From contig NZ_JOCT01000011.1 in the NCBI RefSeq assembly GCF_000717875.1, positions 124,001-188,000 of the forward strand: a stretch of 64,000 nucleotides of DNA. The letters run 5' to 3'. The notes beneath the pieces were generated by a model that searched no databases, had not been told where the DNA came from, and was given only the letters and a program-made list of their open reading frames with translations. Both the position numbers and the translations under genes were made by a program. Of this stretch, positions 11,305 through 19,848 are shown piece after piece. The stretch's first letter is position 1. Each line of letters starts with the position of its first letter. The DNA is from Streptomyces sp. NRRL S-455 (lineage in GTDB: Bacteria > Actinomycetota > Actinomycetes > Streptomycetales > Streptomycetaceae).

Positions 11305-11910
11305 GTGCTGGAGTGTGTGGGGTCGCTGGTCGGCAGCCCGTGGATCTACGGGGCGGTGGCCCTGTCGGTCCTGCTCGACGTGTTCCTGCCGGTGCTGCCC
11401 AGCGGTGTCCTGGTGATCACGGCGGCCACGGCGGCGGCCGCGGGCTCGGCGGCCGACGTGCCCGACATCCTGGTGCTGATCCTGTGCGCGGCCACCGCCT
11501 CCGTCCTCGGCGACCTGGCCGCCTATCGCCTCGCCTGGCGGGGCGGCGACCGGCTGGACCGGGCGATCTCCCGCTCCCGACGGCTGACCATCGCGCAGGA
11601 ACGTCTCGGCGCTGCCCTCGCCCGGGGCGGTGGCGCGCTCGTCGTCCTCGCCCGCTTCGCCCCCGCCGGCCGCTCGGTCGTCTCCCTCGGCGCGGGCGCC
11701 GCCCACCGCCGCGCCCGCGACTTCCTCCCCTGGTCGGCCCTGGCGGGCCTGACCTGGGCCACGTACAGCGTCACCCTCGGTTACTTCGGCGCCCACTGGC
11801 TGGGCGCGAGCTGGCTGGCGACGGCGGTGTCGGTGGGCGCGCTGTTCGGGGCGGGGGCGGGCGCGGCCTATCTGATGCGGCGACAGCCGCGGGCGTCGGG
11901 GGTGTCGTAG
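11305..11910 (+). CDS. DedA-family membrane protein
   Basis: This 201-residue protein has the DedA (VTT/SNARE-associated) topology. An amphipathic region with LLDVFLPVLPSGVLVITAA holds the P-x-x-P-S-E/G re-entrant motif, and a second re-entrant region has FAPAGRSVVSLGAGAAHR (F-x-R-x-x-P-x-x-R type). About four transmembrane spans are seen. DedA proteins act as lipid scramblases or flippases (undecaprenyl-phosphate or phospholipids) in the cytoplasmic membrane. The GTG at 11305 follows GGGGAG. A second DedA gene is at 22530. It converges on the DUF2277 gene with a 3-base gap. Confidence 0.8.
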   Translation: MLECVGSLVGSPWIYGAVALSVLLDVFLPVLPSGVLVITAATAAAAGSAADVPDILVLILCAATASVLGDLAAYRLAWRGGDRLDRAISRSRRLTIAQERLGAALARGGGALVVLARFAPAGRSVVSLGAGAAHRRARDFLPWSALAGLTWATYSVTLGYFGAHWLGASWLATAVSVGALFGAGAGAAYLMRRQPRASGVS

Positions 11911-11913
11911 GGC

Positions 11914-12141
11914 CTAGCTCACCCGTCGGGCGGCTCCCCGGACCTCCAGCCCGTCCAGCAACTCGGCCGTGGCCTGGGCGATCGTCTCCACGGCGCGTTC
12001 GAACACCTCCTGGTTGTGAGCCGCGGGGGCGCGGAAGCCCGAGACCTTCCGCACGTACTGCAACGCGGCGGCCCGGATGTCCGCCTCCGTGGCCTCCTCG
12101 GGCATCGCGGGCGGACGCAGGGTCTTGATACTCCGGCACAT
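11914..12141 (-). CDS. DUF2277 family protein
   Basis: This small 75-residue protein starts MCRSIKTLRPP and contains EEATEADIRAAALQYVRKVS, then GFRAPAAHNQEVFERAV. These features define the DUF2277 family of small actinobacterial and cyanobacterial proteins. The invariant MCR-I start and the helical end are present. The function is unknown. The start is the ATG at 12141 behind GGGGG; longer in-frame extensions upstream run into the divergent gene and are not supported. Confidence 0.85.
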   Translation of the reverse strand: MCRSIKTLRPPAMPEEATEADIRAAALQYVRKVSGFRAPAAHNQEVFERAVETIAQATAELLDGLEVRGAARRVS

Positions 12142-12234
12142 GCCCCCAGTGTCGCCCTTGCGGCTCCCCTGCGACAGCGGTCGACCACGAGAACAGACTC
12201 GCCACCTAAATTCGAACAGGCGTATCATTGGGTC

Positions 12235-12588
12235 GTGGCTACGACCTATGACTTTCCGAGTGACCTCCTCGCCGGCCAGGAGGAACTCCATCAGGTCCGG
12301 GCCGAGCTGTCGGCCCTGCTGAAGCGGCTCCCCTGGTCGGTGGAGCCGCTGGACGGCTTCAGTGACGACAACGGCTGGCGCAAGGTGGAACGCCCCGCCT
12401 CCCCCGGCTGGACCGCCGACGAACAGGCCGAGGTGGAGAAGCTCCGGCAGCGGGAACGCGAACTCGCGGTGTTCGTCAGCACCCACCGCTACTGGGCCGA
12501 ACTCACCGGCCCCGAGCGGGTGGCGGCCCGCTCGGAGCTGAAGCACGCGCACGAGGCTCCGCCGGAGCAGCCCGACGGAGCCTCGTAG
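12235..12588 (+). CDS. Hypothetical acidic helical protein
   Basis: The protein has 117 residues, is cytoplasmic and highly helical. It begins VATTYDFPSDLLAGQEELHQ, with a conserved-looking middle (LPWSVEPLDGF, GWRKVERPASPGWT) and an acidic, heptad-like tail (EVEKLRQRERELAVFVSTHRYWAEL). I do not recognise a named family. Homologues occur widely in Streptomyces, by my recollection of the type, without a known role. The GTG at 12235 has no ribosome site, but a TATCAT hexamer ends 6 bases before it, so a leaderless mRNA is likely. Confidence 0.72.
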   Translation: MATTYDFPSDLLAGQEELHQVRAELSALLKRLPWSVEPLDGFSDDNGWRKVERPASPGWTADEQAEVEKLRQRERELAVFVSTHRYWAELTGPERVAARSELKHAHEAPPEQPDGAS

Positions 12589-12598
12589 CGGCCGAAGG

Positions 12599-13264
12599 TC
12601 AGCCGCTCTTGCCGAGCAGCTTGTTCATCTCGCGGATCTCGGCGTTCTGGGCGGTGATGATGTCGTCGGCCATGGTCTTGGCGGGGGCGTACCGGCCCTT
12701 GCTCTTCTCCACGGTGGCCATCTCCACCGCACCTTCGTGGTGCTCGACCATCAGGGCCAGGAACTTCGTGTCGAAGGCCTTGCCCGAGGACTTCTCCAGC
12801 TCGGCCATGTCGGCTTCGCCCATCATCCCGGGCATCCCGGCGTGACCCGAGGCCGAGTGGTCCATGCCGGCCCCGGCCGCCGGGACGTCCTCGCCCCAGA
12901 TCTTCAGCCAGCCGGACATGGTCCTGATCTCCGGATCCTGCGCCTTCTCGATGCGTGCCGCGAGGTCCTTGACCGCACCGGAGGAGGCCCGGCCGTCGGC
13001 CATCCGCGCCATCTCGAGTGCCTGGCGGTGGTGCGGGATCATGCCCTGCGCGAAGGAGACGTCCTGGGCGTTGTGGGCACCGGCCTTGGCTTCGGCACCG
13101 CCTTCGCTGCCCGCGCCGGCGGAGGCGGAGGCGGAGGCGTGCTTCTCGTGCCCACTGCCATTGCCGTCACCGCTGCCCCCACCACACGCGGCGAGGAGGA
13201 ACCCGGCGCCGACCGCTGCCACGGTGATCGAGGCCCGGCGCGTCAGGGTACGGATGCTGTTCAT
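12599..13264 (-). CDS. DUF305 lipoprotein
   Basis: The 221-residue precursor has a lipoprotein signal, with lipobox LAACG near residue 28. A Gly/Ser/His-rich linker follows, then a four-helix DUF305 (ferritin-like) domain with paired motifs FAQGMIPHHRQALEMARMA and FLALMVEHHEGAVEMATVE. The His, Met and Glu residues of these motifs could bind metal; a Met/His-rich loop (MDHSASGHAGMPGMM) lies between them. DUF305 proteins are often linked to copper. The ATG at 13264 follows AGGAG. The DUF6153 gene lies upstream on the same strand, so the two may be co-transcribed. Confidence 0.88.
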   Translation of the reverse strand: MNSIRTLTRRASITVAAVGAGFLLAACGGGSGDGNGSGHEKHASASASAGAGSEGGAEAKAGAHNAQDVSFAQGMIPHHRQALEMARMADGRASSGAVKDLAARIEKAQDPEIRTMSGWLKIWGEDVPAAGAGMDHSASGHAGMPGMMGEADMAELEKSSGKAFDTKFLALMVEHHEGAVEMATVEKSKGRYAPAKTMADDIITAQNAEIREMNKLLGKSG

Positions 13265-13307
13265 ATGTGAACTCCTGCTTCTGGTGCTGCTTCTGCTGCT
13301 CCTCAAC

Positions 13308-13327
13308 GGATCCGGATCCGGATCCGG
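13308..13327. repeat. Tandem GGATCC hexamers
   Basis: GGATCC occurs three times in tandem, plus GG, in the 116-base gap between the DUF305 and DUF6153 genes, just upstream of the DUF305 ribosome site on the minus strand. Each unit is a palindrome. It may form mRNA structure or bind a protein; no function is known. Confidence 0.7.
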
Positions 13328-13380
13328 ACACGGCGACGTACCGCCCCGGCACTGGTGCCGGCACGGTGCGTGCGTGGTGT

Positions 13381-13824
13381 CTAGATCCGCAGAAGCTGGA
13401 GTTCGGCCAGGTCGGGCGGGGCACGCGCACCCTCCGGTGCCACGGCCGCCAAGGCGCGTACGGCGTCCTCCGGTACACATCCGGGGACGGGATCGGCGAC
13501 GAGAGCGGGCAACACCGGCCCGCCCCCGACGGCACCCGAGGCGCAGGTCGCGTCGGCGTGCTGGACGTGCCCACCACCGCAGTGCCCGCCCTGCGCACAA
13601 CCGTCCTGGGCCTCGGCACCGTCACCGGTGTGACCGGACGGCACGGCCTGGGCATGCGTCTGCGAGACACGCGGCTGCGGCATGTGCTGCTGCGCCGTGG
13701 CGCCACCGGGCGCCAGACCGTGCATCCCCAGCAGCCCCACCAGGAGCCCCAGCACACACAGCACACGCCACCGCCGGACGGCGGGTGGCAGGGCGCGCGA
13801 TGCGGGGCTCTTCACACCGCACAT
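13381..13824 (-). CDS. DUF6153-like membrane protein
   Basis: The protein has 147 residues. It has one membrane helix (WRVLCVLGLLVGLLGMHGL, about residues 19-37) and a His/Cys-rich exported stretch with the pattern CAQGGHCGGGHVQHADATC. That is the layout of DUF6153 proteins, often found next to DUF305 genes in Streptomyces. The His/Cys stretch suggests metal (copper) binding, which is inference. The start at 13824 has no good nearby ribosome site (GAGGGG is 10 bases away); a GTG 12 bases downstream is an alternative. It lies immediately upstream of the DUF305 gene on the same strand. Confidence 0.65.
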   Translation of the reverse strand: MCGVKSPASRALPPAVRRWRVLCVLGLLVGLLGMHGLAPGGATAQQHMPQPRVSQTHAQAVPSGHTGDGAEAQDGCAQGGHCGGGHVQHADATCASGAVGGGPVLPALVADPVPGCVPEDAVRALAAVAPEGARAPPDLAELQLLRI

Positions 13825-13981
13825 CTTAGAGAAGCCCCTCGGCCCGGACGCACATGCGGGTCACCGTCGGACGTACGGCCGCCCCTGGCCCGATCGGGTG
13901 AACTGGTTCGGCCTTCCACAACTGCGCCTCGCCTCCACAGGTCATGCACCCGCAGAACCCGAATGACCGCGAGAGGAACCC

Positions 13982-14545
13982 ATGAGCCAGCAGTACCCGC
14001 AGCAGCCCAACCAGCCCTACCCGCCCCAGCAGCCGGGGTTCGGCGCCCCGGTGCCGCAGCCGCCGAAGAAGCGCGGCGTCGGCAAGATCGCGGGCCTCGG
14101 CTGCGCGGGCGTCATCGCCCTCTTCGTCATCGCCGCCGTCGCGACGGGCGGCGGAGGCGATGACAGCACGGACACCTCGGCCAAGGACAAGGCCGTCGCC
14201 GCCGACAGCAAGCCGAAGGACGACGGAGCCGAGCGGGACGAGAAGGCCGGGCCGGTCGACGGGAGGACCCAGGCCGAGCAGTTCCGGGCCTGCGTCGCCA
14301 AGAACGGCACGGGCACCGAGAAGGCCGCGGTCGAGCACGTCACCAAGGTGACCGGCGCGGACAAGCGCAACGACATCCTCGACTCGGCGGAGGTCTTCAC
14401 CGACTTCACCGGCGGCCTGATGGGTCCCCACCAGGGTGAGGGCAAGCTCATCGCCTCGGCGTTCACCTCGTGCTACGAGTCCAAGAACGGCATCGTGACC
14501 GTCTACGACGAGAACGGGGAAGTGCTCGCCAACGCGAACTACTGA
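13982..14545 (+). CDS. Proline-rich single-pass membrane protein
   Basis: The protein has 187 residues. A Gln/Pro/Tyr-rich N-terminus (QQYPQQPNQPYPPQQ) is followed by a basic anchor PPKKRGVGK and one helix (GLGCAGVIALFVIAAVA, about residues 40-57). An acidic linker follows, then an extracellular domain of about 85 residues (FRACVAKNGTGTEKAAVEHV ... DILDSAEVFTDFTGG). Two Cys residues in that domain could pair. This domain type is common in actinobacterial membrane proteins that share a Pro-rich head; its role is unknown. The ATG at 13982 follows AGAGGAA. A strong terminator follows. Confidence 0.72.
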   Translation: MSQQYPQQPNQPYPPQQPGFGAPVPQPPKKRGVGKIAGLGCAGVIALFVIAAVATGGGGDDSTDTSAKDKAVAADSKPKDDGAERDEKAGPVDGRTQAEQFRACVAKNGTGTEKAAVEHVTKVTGADKRNDILDSAEVFTDFTGGLMGPHQGEGKLIASAFTSCYESKNGIVTVYDENGEVLANANY

Positions 14546-14556
14546 TCCGACACGGC

Positions 14557-14590
14557 TGAGGCCTTCCGGGAATCCTCACGGAAGGCCTCA
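14557..14590 (+). terminator. Terminator after the proline-rich protein gene
   Basis: TGAGGCCTTCCG and CGGAAGGCCTCA form a perfect 12-bp stem with a 10-base loop. It lies 11 bases after the stop at 14545 and before the oppositely oriented tRNA, so it may stop both. Confidence 0.85.
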
Positions 14591-14633
14591 ACAGTGGCCG
14601 CTGGAAGGGCCTCTGATCCGTTACGCAGTGCTG

Positions 14634-14705
<72 letters not shown>

Positions 14706-14904
14706 GGCTCCCGGGCCTCGCACCCAGGACGAGTCGACAGCCTACATTGCCCGGGGCACGGTCCCGCAAACCCGTATCGCGGTCCGTGGCGGGGGTTAAC
14801 CCCACCGCGGATCCGGGAGCCGTCCGGATCCCCCGGCGGGTCCGGGGTCCATACGGTCGTAGAGCGCCGGGAGGCGCCCGTCGTCCGCACTGGGGGAGAT
14901 CGTC

Positions 14905-15756
14905 ATGGCCCGCACCACTCGCACCAACGGCACCACACGCCCAGCCCAGGCCCGCGCGGCCGCCATCGCCGGTGCCGTCGTGGTCCTCGTCGCCGGGCTC
15001 AGCGCCTGCGGCGCGTCCGCCGGGGAGGACAAGGAACCCGACCACAGGTCCTTCGACCTCCGGGGCCGTACGCTCACCGTCGACTCCGACGACTCCGCCC
15101 TCGAGATCGTCGCCGCCGATGCCGCCCCGGCGGGCACGATCGAGGTCACCCGGTGGTTCAAGGGCAAGGTCGTCTTCGGCAACGAGCCCGAGGTCACCTG
15201 GTCCATGCGGGACGACCGTCTGGTACTGCGGCTGAAGTGCTCCGGCGTCGTCGCCGACTGCTCGGCCAGACACCGCATCGAGGTGCCCCGCGGTATCGCC
15301 GTCAAGGTCCAGGACCGTGACGGCAGCGTCCGCGCCCGCGGCTTCCAGGACCCGCTGAGCATCCACGCGGGTGACGGCTCCGTCCGCGTCACCGACACCA
15401 CCGGGCCTCTGAACCTGCGCACCGGCGACGGATCCATCCGCGTCTCCGGCGCCACCGGCCCCCTGCAGCTGCGCACCGGCGACGGATCCATCCGGGCCGA
15501 CGTCTCCTCCCGTGACGTCCGCACCCGTACCGGTGACGGCTCGGTCCGCCTCGAGTTCGGCGCCGTTCCGGCCCGTGTGGAGTCCCGCAGCGGCGACGGC
15601 TCCGTGACCATCGCGCTGCCGAAGGCCACCTACCGGGTGGCCACCGAGACCGGCGACGGCGGGGTGGACGTGTCCGTGCCCCGCGGCGAGTCGAGCTCCC
15701 ATGTGGTGGACGTCCGGACCGGCGACGGCGGAATTTCGGTCCGAACGGTGAACTGA
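14905..15756 (+). CDS. DUF4097 lipoprotein with beta-solenoid repeats
   Basis: The 283-residue precursor has a lipobox (VAGLSACGA) near residue 33. The mature part is a DUF4097-type right-handed beta repeat. The motif TGDGSIRV, or close variants (AGDGSVRV, TGDGSIRA, SGDGSVTI, TGDGGVDV), recurs about every 20-22 residues from residue 150 to the end. DUF4097 proteins are cell-surface proteins, often linked to stress or adhesion. The ATG at 14905 follows GGGGGAG. It is followed in the same direction by the coiled-coil gene after 74 bases. Confidence 0.85.
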   Translation: MARTTRTNGTTRPAQARAAAIAGAVVVLVAGLSACGASAGEDKEPDHRSFDLRGRTLTVDSDDSALEIVAADAAPAGTIEVTRWFKGKVVFGNEPEVTWSMRDDRLVLRLKCSGVVADCSARHRIEVPRGIAVKVQDRDGSVRARGFQDPLSIHAGDGSVRVTDTTGPLNLRTGDGSIRVSGATGPLQLRTGDGSIRADVSSRDVRTRTGDGSVRLEFGAVPARVESRSGDGSVTIALPKATYRVATETGDGGVDVSVPRGESSSHVVDVRTGDGGISVRTVN

Positions 15757-15830
15757 CCGGCCCGTGTGTTCGTCCTTAACCGGTGGGAGAATGACACCGG
15801 GCAGGGTGGACCACAGCACGGGAGAGGGAT

Positions 15831-17222
15831 GTGACGGCGACACCAGCGCAGCCGTACTCGCCGTCGGTGCCGCGCGCACACCGCCACCTCCCCCGCACCG
15901 CGGGCCCCCTGCGCGACACGCTCACCCTCGTAGGACTCCCCCTGCTGGCCGCGCTGGCACTGCCCGCCGCCTTCGCGGGCGGGGGCACCCGGCGCTGGTT
16001 CGGCGGCCGTGCCGAGAGCCAGCGCGCCGAGGCACAGGCCGCGAAGGACGCCGCGGCGGCCGCGTTCTACGAGCTCGACACCGCACAGCGCGACCTGCGC
16101 ATCTCGATCGAGACGATCACCGCCGTCGACGACTCCCCCGCCGCCCGCCGCGCCGTCGCCGACTTCGACGCGCTCGGCCGCCGTATCGACGAGGTCAGCC
16201 ACCGGTACATCAACGCCGTCGACGCCCACGACCTCGACCGCGACGACCTGGAGGCCTCGGCCGCCTCCCGGGCCCGCACCGAGCTGACCGCCGCCAAGGA
16301 GGAACTCGGCCGGGTCAAACAGGAGCTCGACCGGTTCACCGACGGCCTCGGCCCGCTGCTCGGCAAGGCCGAGACCCAGCTGGCCCGCCTCGCCCCCGCG
16401 GTGGAACGCGCCCGCCAGGCCCTGCTCGCCGCCTCCAACGCCCTCGACGCCGTACGAACGTCAGGGCTGAAGGCGGACGACCTCGCCGCCCGTCTGGCCG
16501 TCCTCTCCCCGGAGCTGACCAAGCTGAACCAGGGCGCCGGCCGGCACGGCGTACCGCAGACCCTGGAGCGGGCCGAGCGGGTCACCCGCGAGGCCGAATC
16601 GGTCCGCGTGGAGGCCGAGCGGCTCCCGGAACGCGCCGCCGAGATCGACCACCGGCTCGTCTCCCTGCGCACCCGGGCCCAGGCCCTCACCACCCGCTCC
16701 GAGCAGGTCGACCCCGTCCTGAGCGAGCTCCGCCGCCGCTTCACCGCCGCCTGCTGGCAGGACCTGCAGAACGTCCCCGGCATCGCCACCGAGAACGTCC
16801 GCCGGGCCGAGACCAAACTCGCCGAGGCGCGCACCGCCCGCGACGAACAGCGCTGGCCCGACGCGACATCCCTGCTGTCGACGGTGCGAGCCCTCCTCAA
16901 CACCACCGACGAGGCCGTGTCGGCCGCCGGCGACCGCCTGCACCGCCTGAACGCCGTGCAGAAGGACCCGCAGCAGGAGATCGAGCGCACCCGCTTCGCC
17001 ATCCGCGACGCCCAGCGTCTCGCGATGGCCGGCCGCAACACCCCCGACCCGCGCCACGCCCGCCCGCTGGACGATGCCGTGGCCCGCCTCGACCGCGCGA
17101 TCACCACACTGGAGGGCCGGCATCCCGACTACTGGCACTTCCTGACGGAGACGGAAGCGATCCGGCAGGCGGTGGCCAGGGTGGTGAACCTGATCCGCGA
17201 GGAGCGAGGGGCCGGACACTGA
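15831..17222 (+). CDS. Membrane-anchored coiled-coil protein
   Basis: The protein has 463 residues. One N-terminal helix (LTLVGLPLLAALALPAAFAG, about residues 31-51) is followed by a long Ala/Glu/Arg-rich helical region with heptad patterns (for example AKEELGRVKQELDRFTDGL and EAESVRVEAERLPERA). The C-terminus has RLHRLNAVQKDPQQE and IRDAQRLAMAGRN...RHARPLDDAVARLDRAI. I do not recognise a named domain; a phage-shock or septation-like scaffold is possible but unproven. The GTG at 15831 follows GAGAGGG. Confidence 0.72.
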   Translation: MTATPAQPYSPSVPRAHRHLPRTAGPLRDTLTLVGLPLLAALALPAAFAGGGTRRWFGGRAESQRAEAQAAKDAAAAAFYELDTAQRDLRISIETITAVDDSPAARRAVADFDALGRRIDEVSHRYINAVDAHDLDRDDLEASAASRARTELTAAKEELGRVKQELDRFTDGLGPLLGKAETQLARLAPAVERARQALLAASNALDAVRTSGLKADDLAARLAVLSPELTKLNQGAGRHGVPQTLERAERVTREAESVRVEAERLPERAAEIDHRLVSLRTRAQALTTRSEQVDPVLSELRRRFTAACWQDLQNVPGIATENVRRAETKLAEARTARDEQRWPDATSLLSTVRALLNTTDEAVSAAGDRLHRLNAVQKDPQQEIERTRFAIRDAQRLAMAGRNTPDPRHARPLDDAVARLDRAITTLEGRHPDYWHFLTETEAIRQAVARVVNLIREERGAGH

Positions 17223-17241
17223 GCCCGGCCCCCGCCCGGTC

Positions 17242-18411
17242 TCAGGTGCGGTAGGCGTAGTAGTACGCGTTCGGGTACGACGCGACGATGCTCGCCACCG
17301 ACCTGCGCAGCGTGTTGTTGGAGTGGTACGTCAGGTACGGCACGCCGCCGCTCTTGAACGAGACGATCATCGTGTGGTCCTTGGACCCGTCCCGGTCGAA
17401 GTCCACCTGGAGGACGTCACCGACCTCCATCTGGTAGACGTTGGCGAGCGGCTTGGTCCGCTTGGAGTTCTGGGCGAACCAGGACCACTCGTTGACGCCG
17501 ATGAACGAGTGCGACTGGATGTCGGCGTTGCCGAACCACCTGGTGTAGTCGTACACGTAGCCGGGCACGTGCTTCCAGCCGCCCGCCTTCAGGGCCTGGC
17601 TGACGAAGTTGGTGCAGTCGCCGCCGGCGCCCTGGCCGTTGAAGTCCGGGTAGTCCTTGTTGTAGACGTTCCAGTGCTTCTCCGCGTAGGCCGCCATGGC
17701 CTTGTAGTCGTACGTCGTGGCGGTCTTCGGGACGGCGGCCGGGTTGCGGGTGGTCGCCGCCCGGGGGGCGCTCGGCATGGTGTCGTCGGCGGTGGTCGCC
17801 TTGACGGAGGCCGGCTTGGAGAGCGTGTTCACCGCGAGACCGCCCTGGTCGGTGTCGCGGATGCCCGTCAGCTGCCAGTTGCCCTGCCGGTCGGCCCGGA
17901 AGGTCAGCTCGTGGTGGGCCTGGAAGCCGGTGGTCCGCGGCGCGTCGCCACGGGCCTGGGCGTAGGTCAGGGTCGTGGTCTCGGTGACCGCCGCCTTGGC
18001 CGTACGGCCCGTCACCCGCGTGGCGTTCAGGGTGACGGTGGTGCCGGCCTTGCTGTACTTCTCGCCGGCCTTCGCCAGCTTCTCCTTGCGCTGCCCCAGT
18101 GCGGACAGGGTGGCGTCCTCGGCGCGGGCCGTGCCGGAGGACAGCCTGACGTCGCCGGAGAAGCCGTTGGTCAGCTGCTTCTCGCGATCGCCCGCCCCCG
18201 CGTCGACCAGGGCGTTGGTGCGGTCGGTGAAGACCGCGTCCGCCAGCCGCTGGAAGGTGGCCTTGGTCTTGGCGTCCACCGTCGGGTCGTCGACGACGGC
18301 CGCGCCGGCGCTCCAGTTGGGCAGCAGGGCGACTCCGGCGACGACCGAGGTCGCCGCGGCCCCGAGTATGGTGACGCGGCGTCGGGTCCCGGTCAGTCTT
18401 CTCGATTTCAC
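17242..18411 (-). CDS. Secreted amidase-domain (Amidase_6) protein
   Basis: The 389-residue precursor has an N-terminal signal (VKSRRLTGTRRRVTILGAAA..., possibly Tat-like from the RR) and a central beta-rich region, about residues 60-230. The C-terminal Amidase_6 domain, about residues 245-389, starts YDYKAMAAYAEKHWN. It has the nucleophile Cys in GGDCTNFVSQAL and the catalytic His in KDHTMIVS. These enzymes are NlpC/P60-like and cleave peptide-amide bonds in the wall or in small substrates. The start is the GTG at 18411 behind GAGGGG. It converges on the coiled-coil gene with 20 bases between them. Confidence 0.85.
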   Translation of the reverse strand: MKSRRLTGTRRRVTILGAAATSVVAGVALLPNWSAGAAVVDDPTVDAKTKATFQRLADAVFTDRTNALVDAGAGDREKQLTNGFSGDVRLSSGTARAEDATLSALGQRKEKLAKAGEKYSKAGTTVTLNATRVTGRTAKAAVTETTTLTYAQARGDAPRTTGFQAHHELTFRADRQGNWQLTGIRDTDQGGLAVNTLSKPASVKATTADDTMPSAPRAATTRNPAAVPKTATTYDYKAMAAYAEKHWNVYNKDYPDFNGQGAGGDCTNFVSQALKAGGWKHVPGYVYDYTRWFGNADIQSHSFIGVNEWSWFAQNSKRTKPLANVYQMEVGDVLQVDFDRDGSKDHTMIVSFKSGGVPYLTYHSNNTLRRSVASIVASYPNAYYYAYRT

Positions 18412-18482
18412 TGGTGTTTTCCCCTCTTGCACCGGCCAACAGCGGCCGGGGAAGCAGATCTTCGCACGGGGTGTGGGGCTGT

Positions 18483-18511
18483 TGTGAAGGGTGGTGTCCG
18501 TAACTTGTCAA
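18483..18511 (-). promoter_or_regulatory. Candidate promoter of the amidase gene
   Basis: On the minus strand TTGACA (18511-18506) is a perfect -35 box, followed after 17 bases by TTCACA (18488-18483), a poor -10 box. It lies about 70 bases upstream of the GTG. Only the -35 and spacing support it. Confidence 0.35.
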
Positions 18512-18515
18512 CCTG

Positions 18516-19793
18516 TTACTTCACGACCGCCGACCAGTCGGGCGACTGCGCCGGGTCGAGGGTGCGCAGCCGCTGCAGCGTCCCGGGCTTCTGCGCGTCC
18601 AGCCAGTCGGCCAGCTCCCTGAAGGACACGCACTTGACGTCCTTCTTGGTGCACACGGTCTTGATGACCTGGTCGACGGCCCTCATGTAGATGCCGCCGT
18701 TCCAGTTCTCGAAGTGGTTGCCGACGAACATCGGGGCCCGGCTGCCGTAGTACACGCGGTTGAAGCCGGCCATGTAGGTGTCGACGGTCTGCCGTTCCCA
18801 CTCGGGGTACTTCGCCGGGTCGCCCTCGGTCTCGCCGTCGGACTGGTTGTAGAGGAAGTTGAAGTCCATCGACAGGCCCTGGTACTTGCCGCCCTCGTAC
18901 GGGAGCATCTGCAGCGGGAAGTCCCAGATGCCGTCCTTCTTGCGGGGCCATATCTGGAAGTCGCCGGCGGAGCTGGCGTCGTAGCGCCAGTTGTAGTCCT
19001 TGGCGGCCTTCAGCAGGTTCTCCTGGCCCTCCAGGCAGGGGGCACGGCCGCCGGTGACCTCCTTCCTGATGTCGAACGGCAGCGGGTCCATGTCCTTGAA
19101 GCCGGTGTTGGTCTTCCACTTCTCGACGAAGCCGTAGAACTGGTCGATCTCGCTCTTCCACTCCGCGACGCTCCATTCGCTGCCGCCCTTCTTGCCGCAG
19201 AAGTGGCCGTTGAAGTGGGTGCCGATCTCGTTCCCGTCCTGCCACGCCTTGCCGAGCTCTTCCAGCGTGGTGCGGACGTGCTCGTCGGTGGGGTAGCTGA
19301 TCGCCGCCGAGCCCTGGTCGTGCCGGGGCGGGGAGTAGAGGTCCTTCTTGCTCTTGGGCAGCAGGTAGATGCCCGTGAGGAAGAAGGTCATGTTGGCGTC
19401 GTACTTCTCGGCCAGCTCCCGGTAGTGCGAGAAGAGCGCGTCGTCGCCCTGCAGCGCGCCGTCCCACGAGAAGACCACGAACTGGGGCGGCTTCTCGCCC
19501 GGTTTCAGCGGCACCGGCTTCAACTGCCCCTTGGGCGGGCCGGTGTAGGAGGTGGAGCCGTCTCCGAGGACTTTCGTCCTGCCGTCCCACTCGGGCTCCT
19601 GGTTCCTCTGCGCGGGGGCCTTCTCGCCGGTCCCGGACGAGGCGGTCGGGGTGGTGGTGTCCGACCGGGTCAGGGCCAGATAGCCCGCGACGAGGGACGC
19701 GACGACGAGGAGGGCCGCAAGGGTCAGTATCCGCGGGGGCGTGGCGCGTCGGGGTGCGCGGGCTCGGCGGCGGCGGCCGGACGGTGACTTCAT
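18516..19793 (-). CDS. Membrane-anchored polysaccharide-deacetylase-like protein
   Basis: The protein has 425 residues. A basic N-terminus and one membrane helix (ILTLAALLVVASLVAGYLAL, about residues 22-41) anchor it. The exported domain begins PPQFVVFSWDGALQGDD, where FSWDGA replaces the usual NodB Asp-Asp motif (TFDDG). A second motif is IGTHFNGHFCG, a variant of the H-x-x-x-H metal site. It therefore resembles a polysaccharide deacetylase (CE4-like fold) with altered metal ligands; activity is doubtful. The start at 19793 lacks a strong ribosome site. It lies 55 bases after the PBP gene on the same strand, so an operon is likely. Confidence 0.72.
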   Translation of the reverse strand: MKSPSGRRRRARAPRRATPPRILTLAALLVVASLVAGYLALTRSDTTTPTASSGTGEKAPAQRNQEPEWDGRTKVLGDGSTSYTGPPKGQLKPVPLKPGEKPPQFVVFSWDGALQGDDALFSHYRELAEKYDANMTFFLTGIYLLPKSKKDLYSPPRHDQGSAAISYPTDEHVRTTLEELGKAWQDGNEIGTHFNGHFCGKKGGSEWSVAEWKSEIDQFYGFVEKWKTNTGFKDMDPLPFDIRKEVTGGRAPCLEGQENLLKAAKDYNWRYDASSAGDFQIWPRKKDGIWDFPLQMLPYEGGKYQGLSMDFNFLYNQSDGETEGDPAKYPEWERQTVDTYMAGFNRVYYGSRAPMFVGNHFENWNGGIYMRAVDQVIKTVCTKKDVKCVSFRELADWLDAQKPGTLQRLRTLDPAQSPDWSAVVK

Positions 19794-19848
19794 GCACGGC
19801 TCATTCTGCGAGAGGGCGGGGATGTCGGGGTGGTGCCGGGCGCGGGGG

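Noticed and set aside
13308..13327. GGATCC repeats considered as a cloning scar or CRISPR-like array
   Set aside because: Three units in a 20-base run with no spacers are not a CRISPR, and the genes on both sides are natural.
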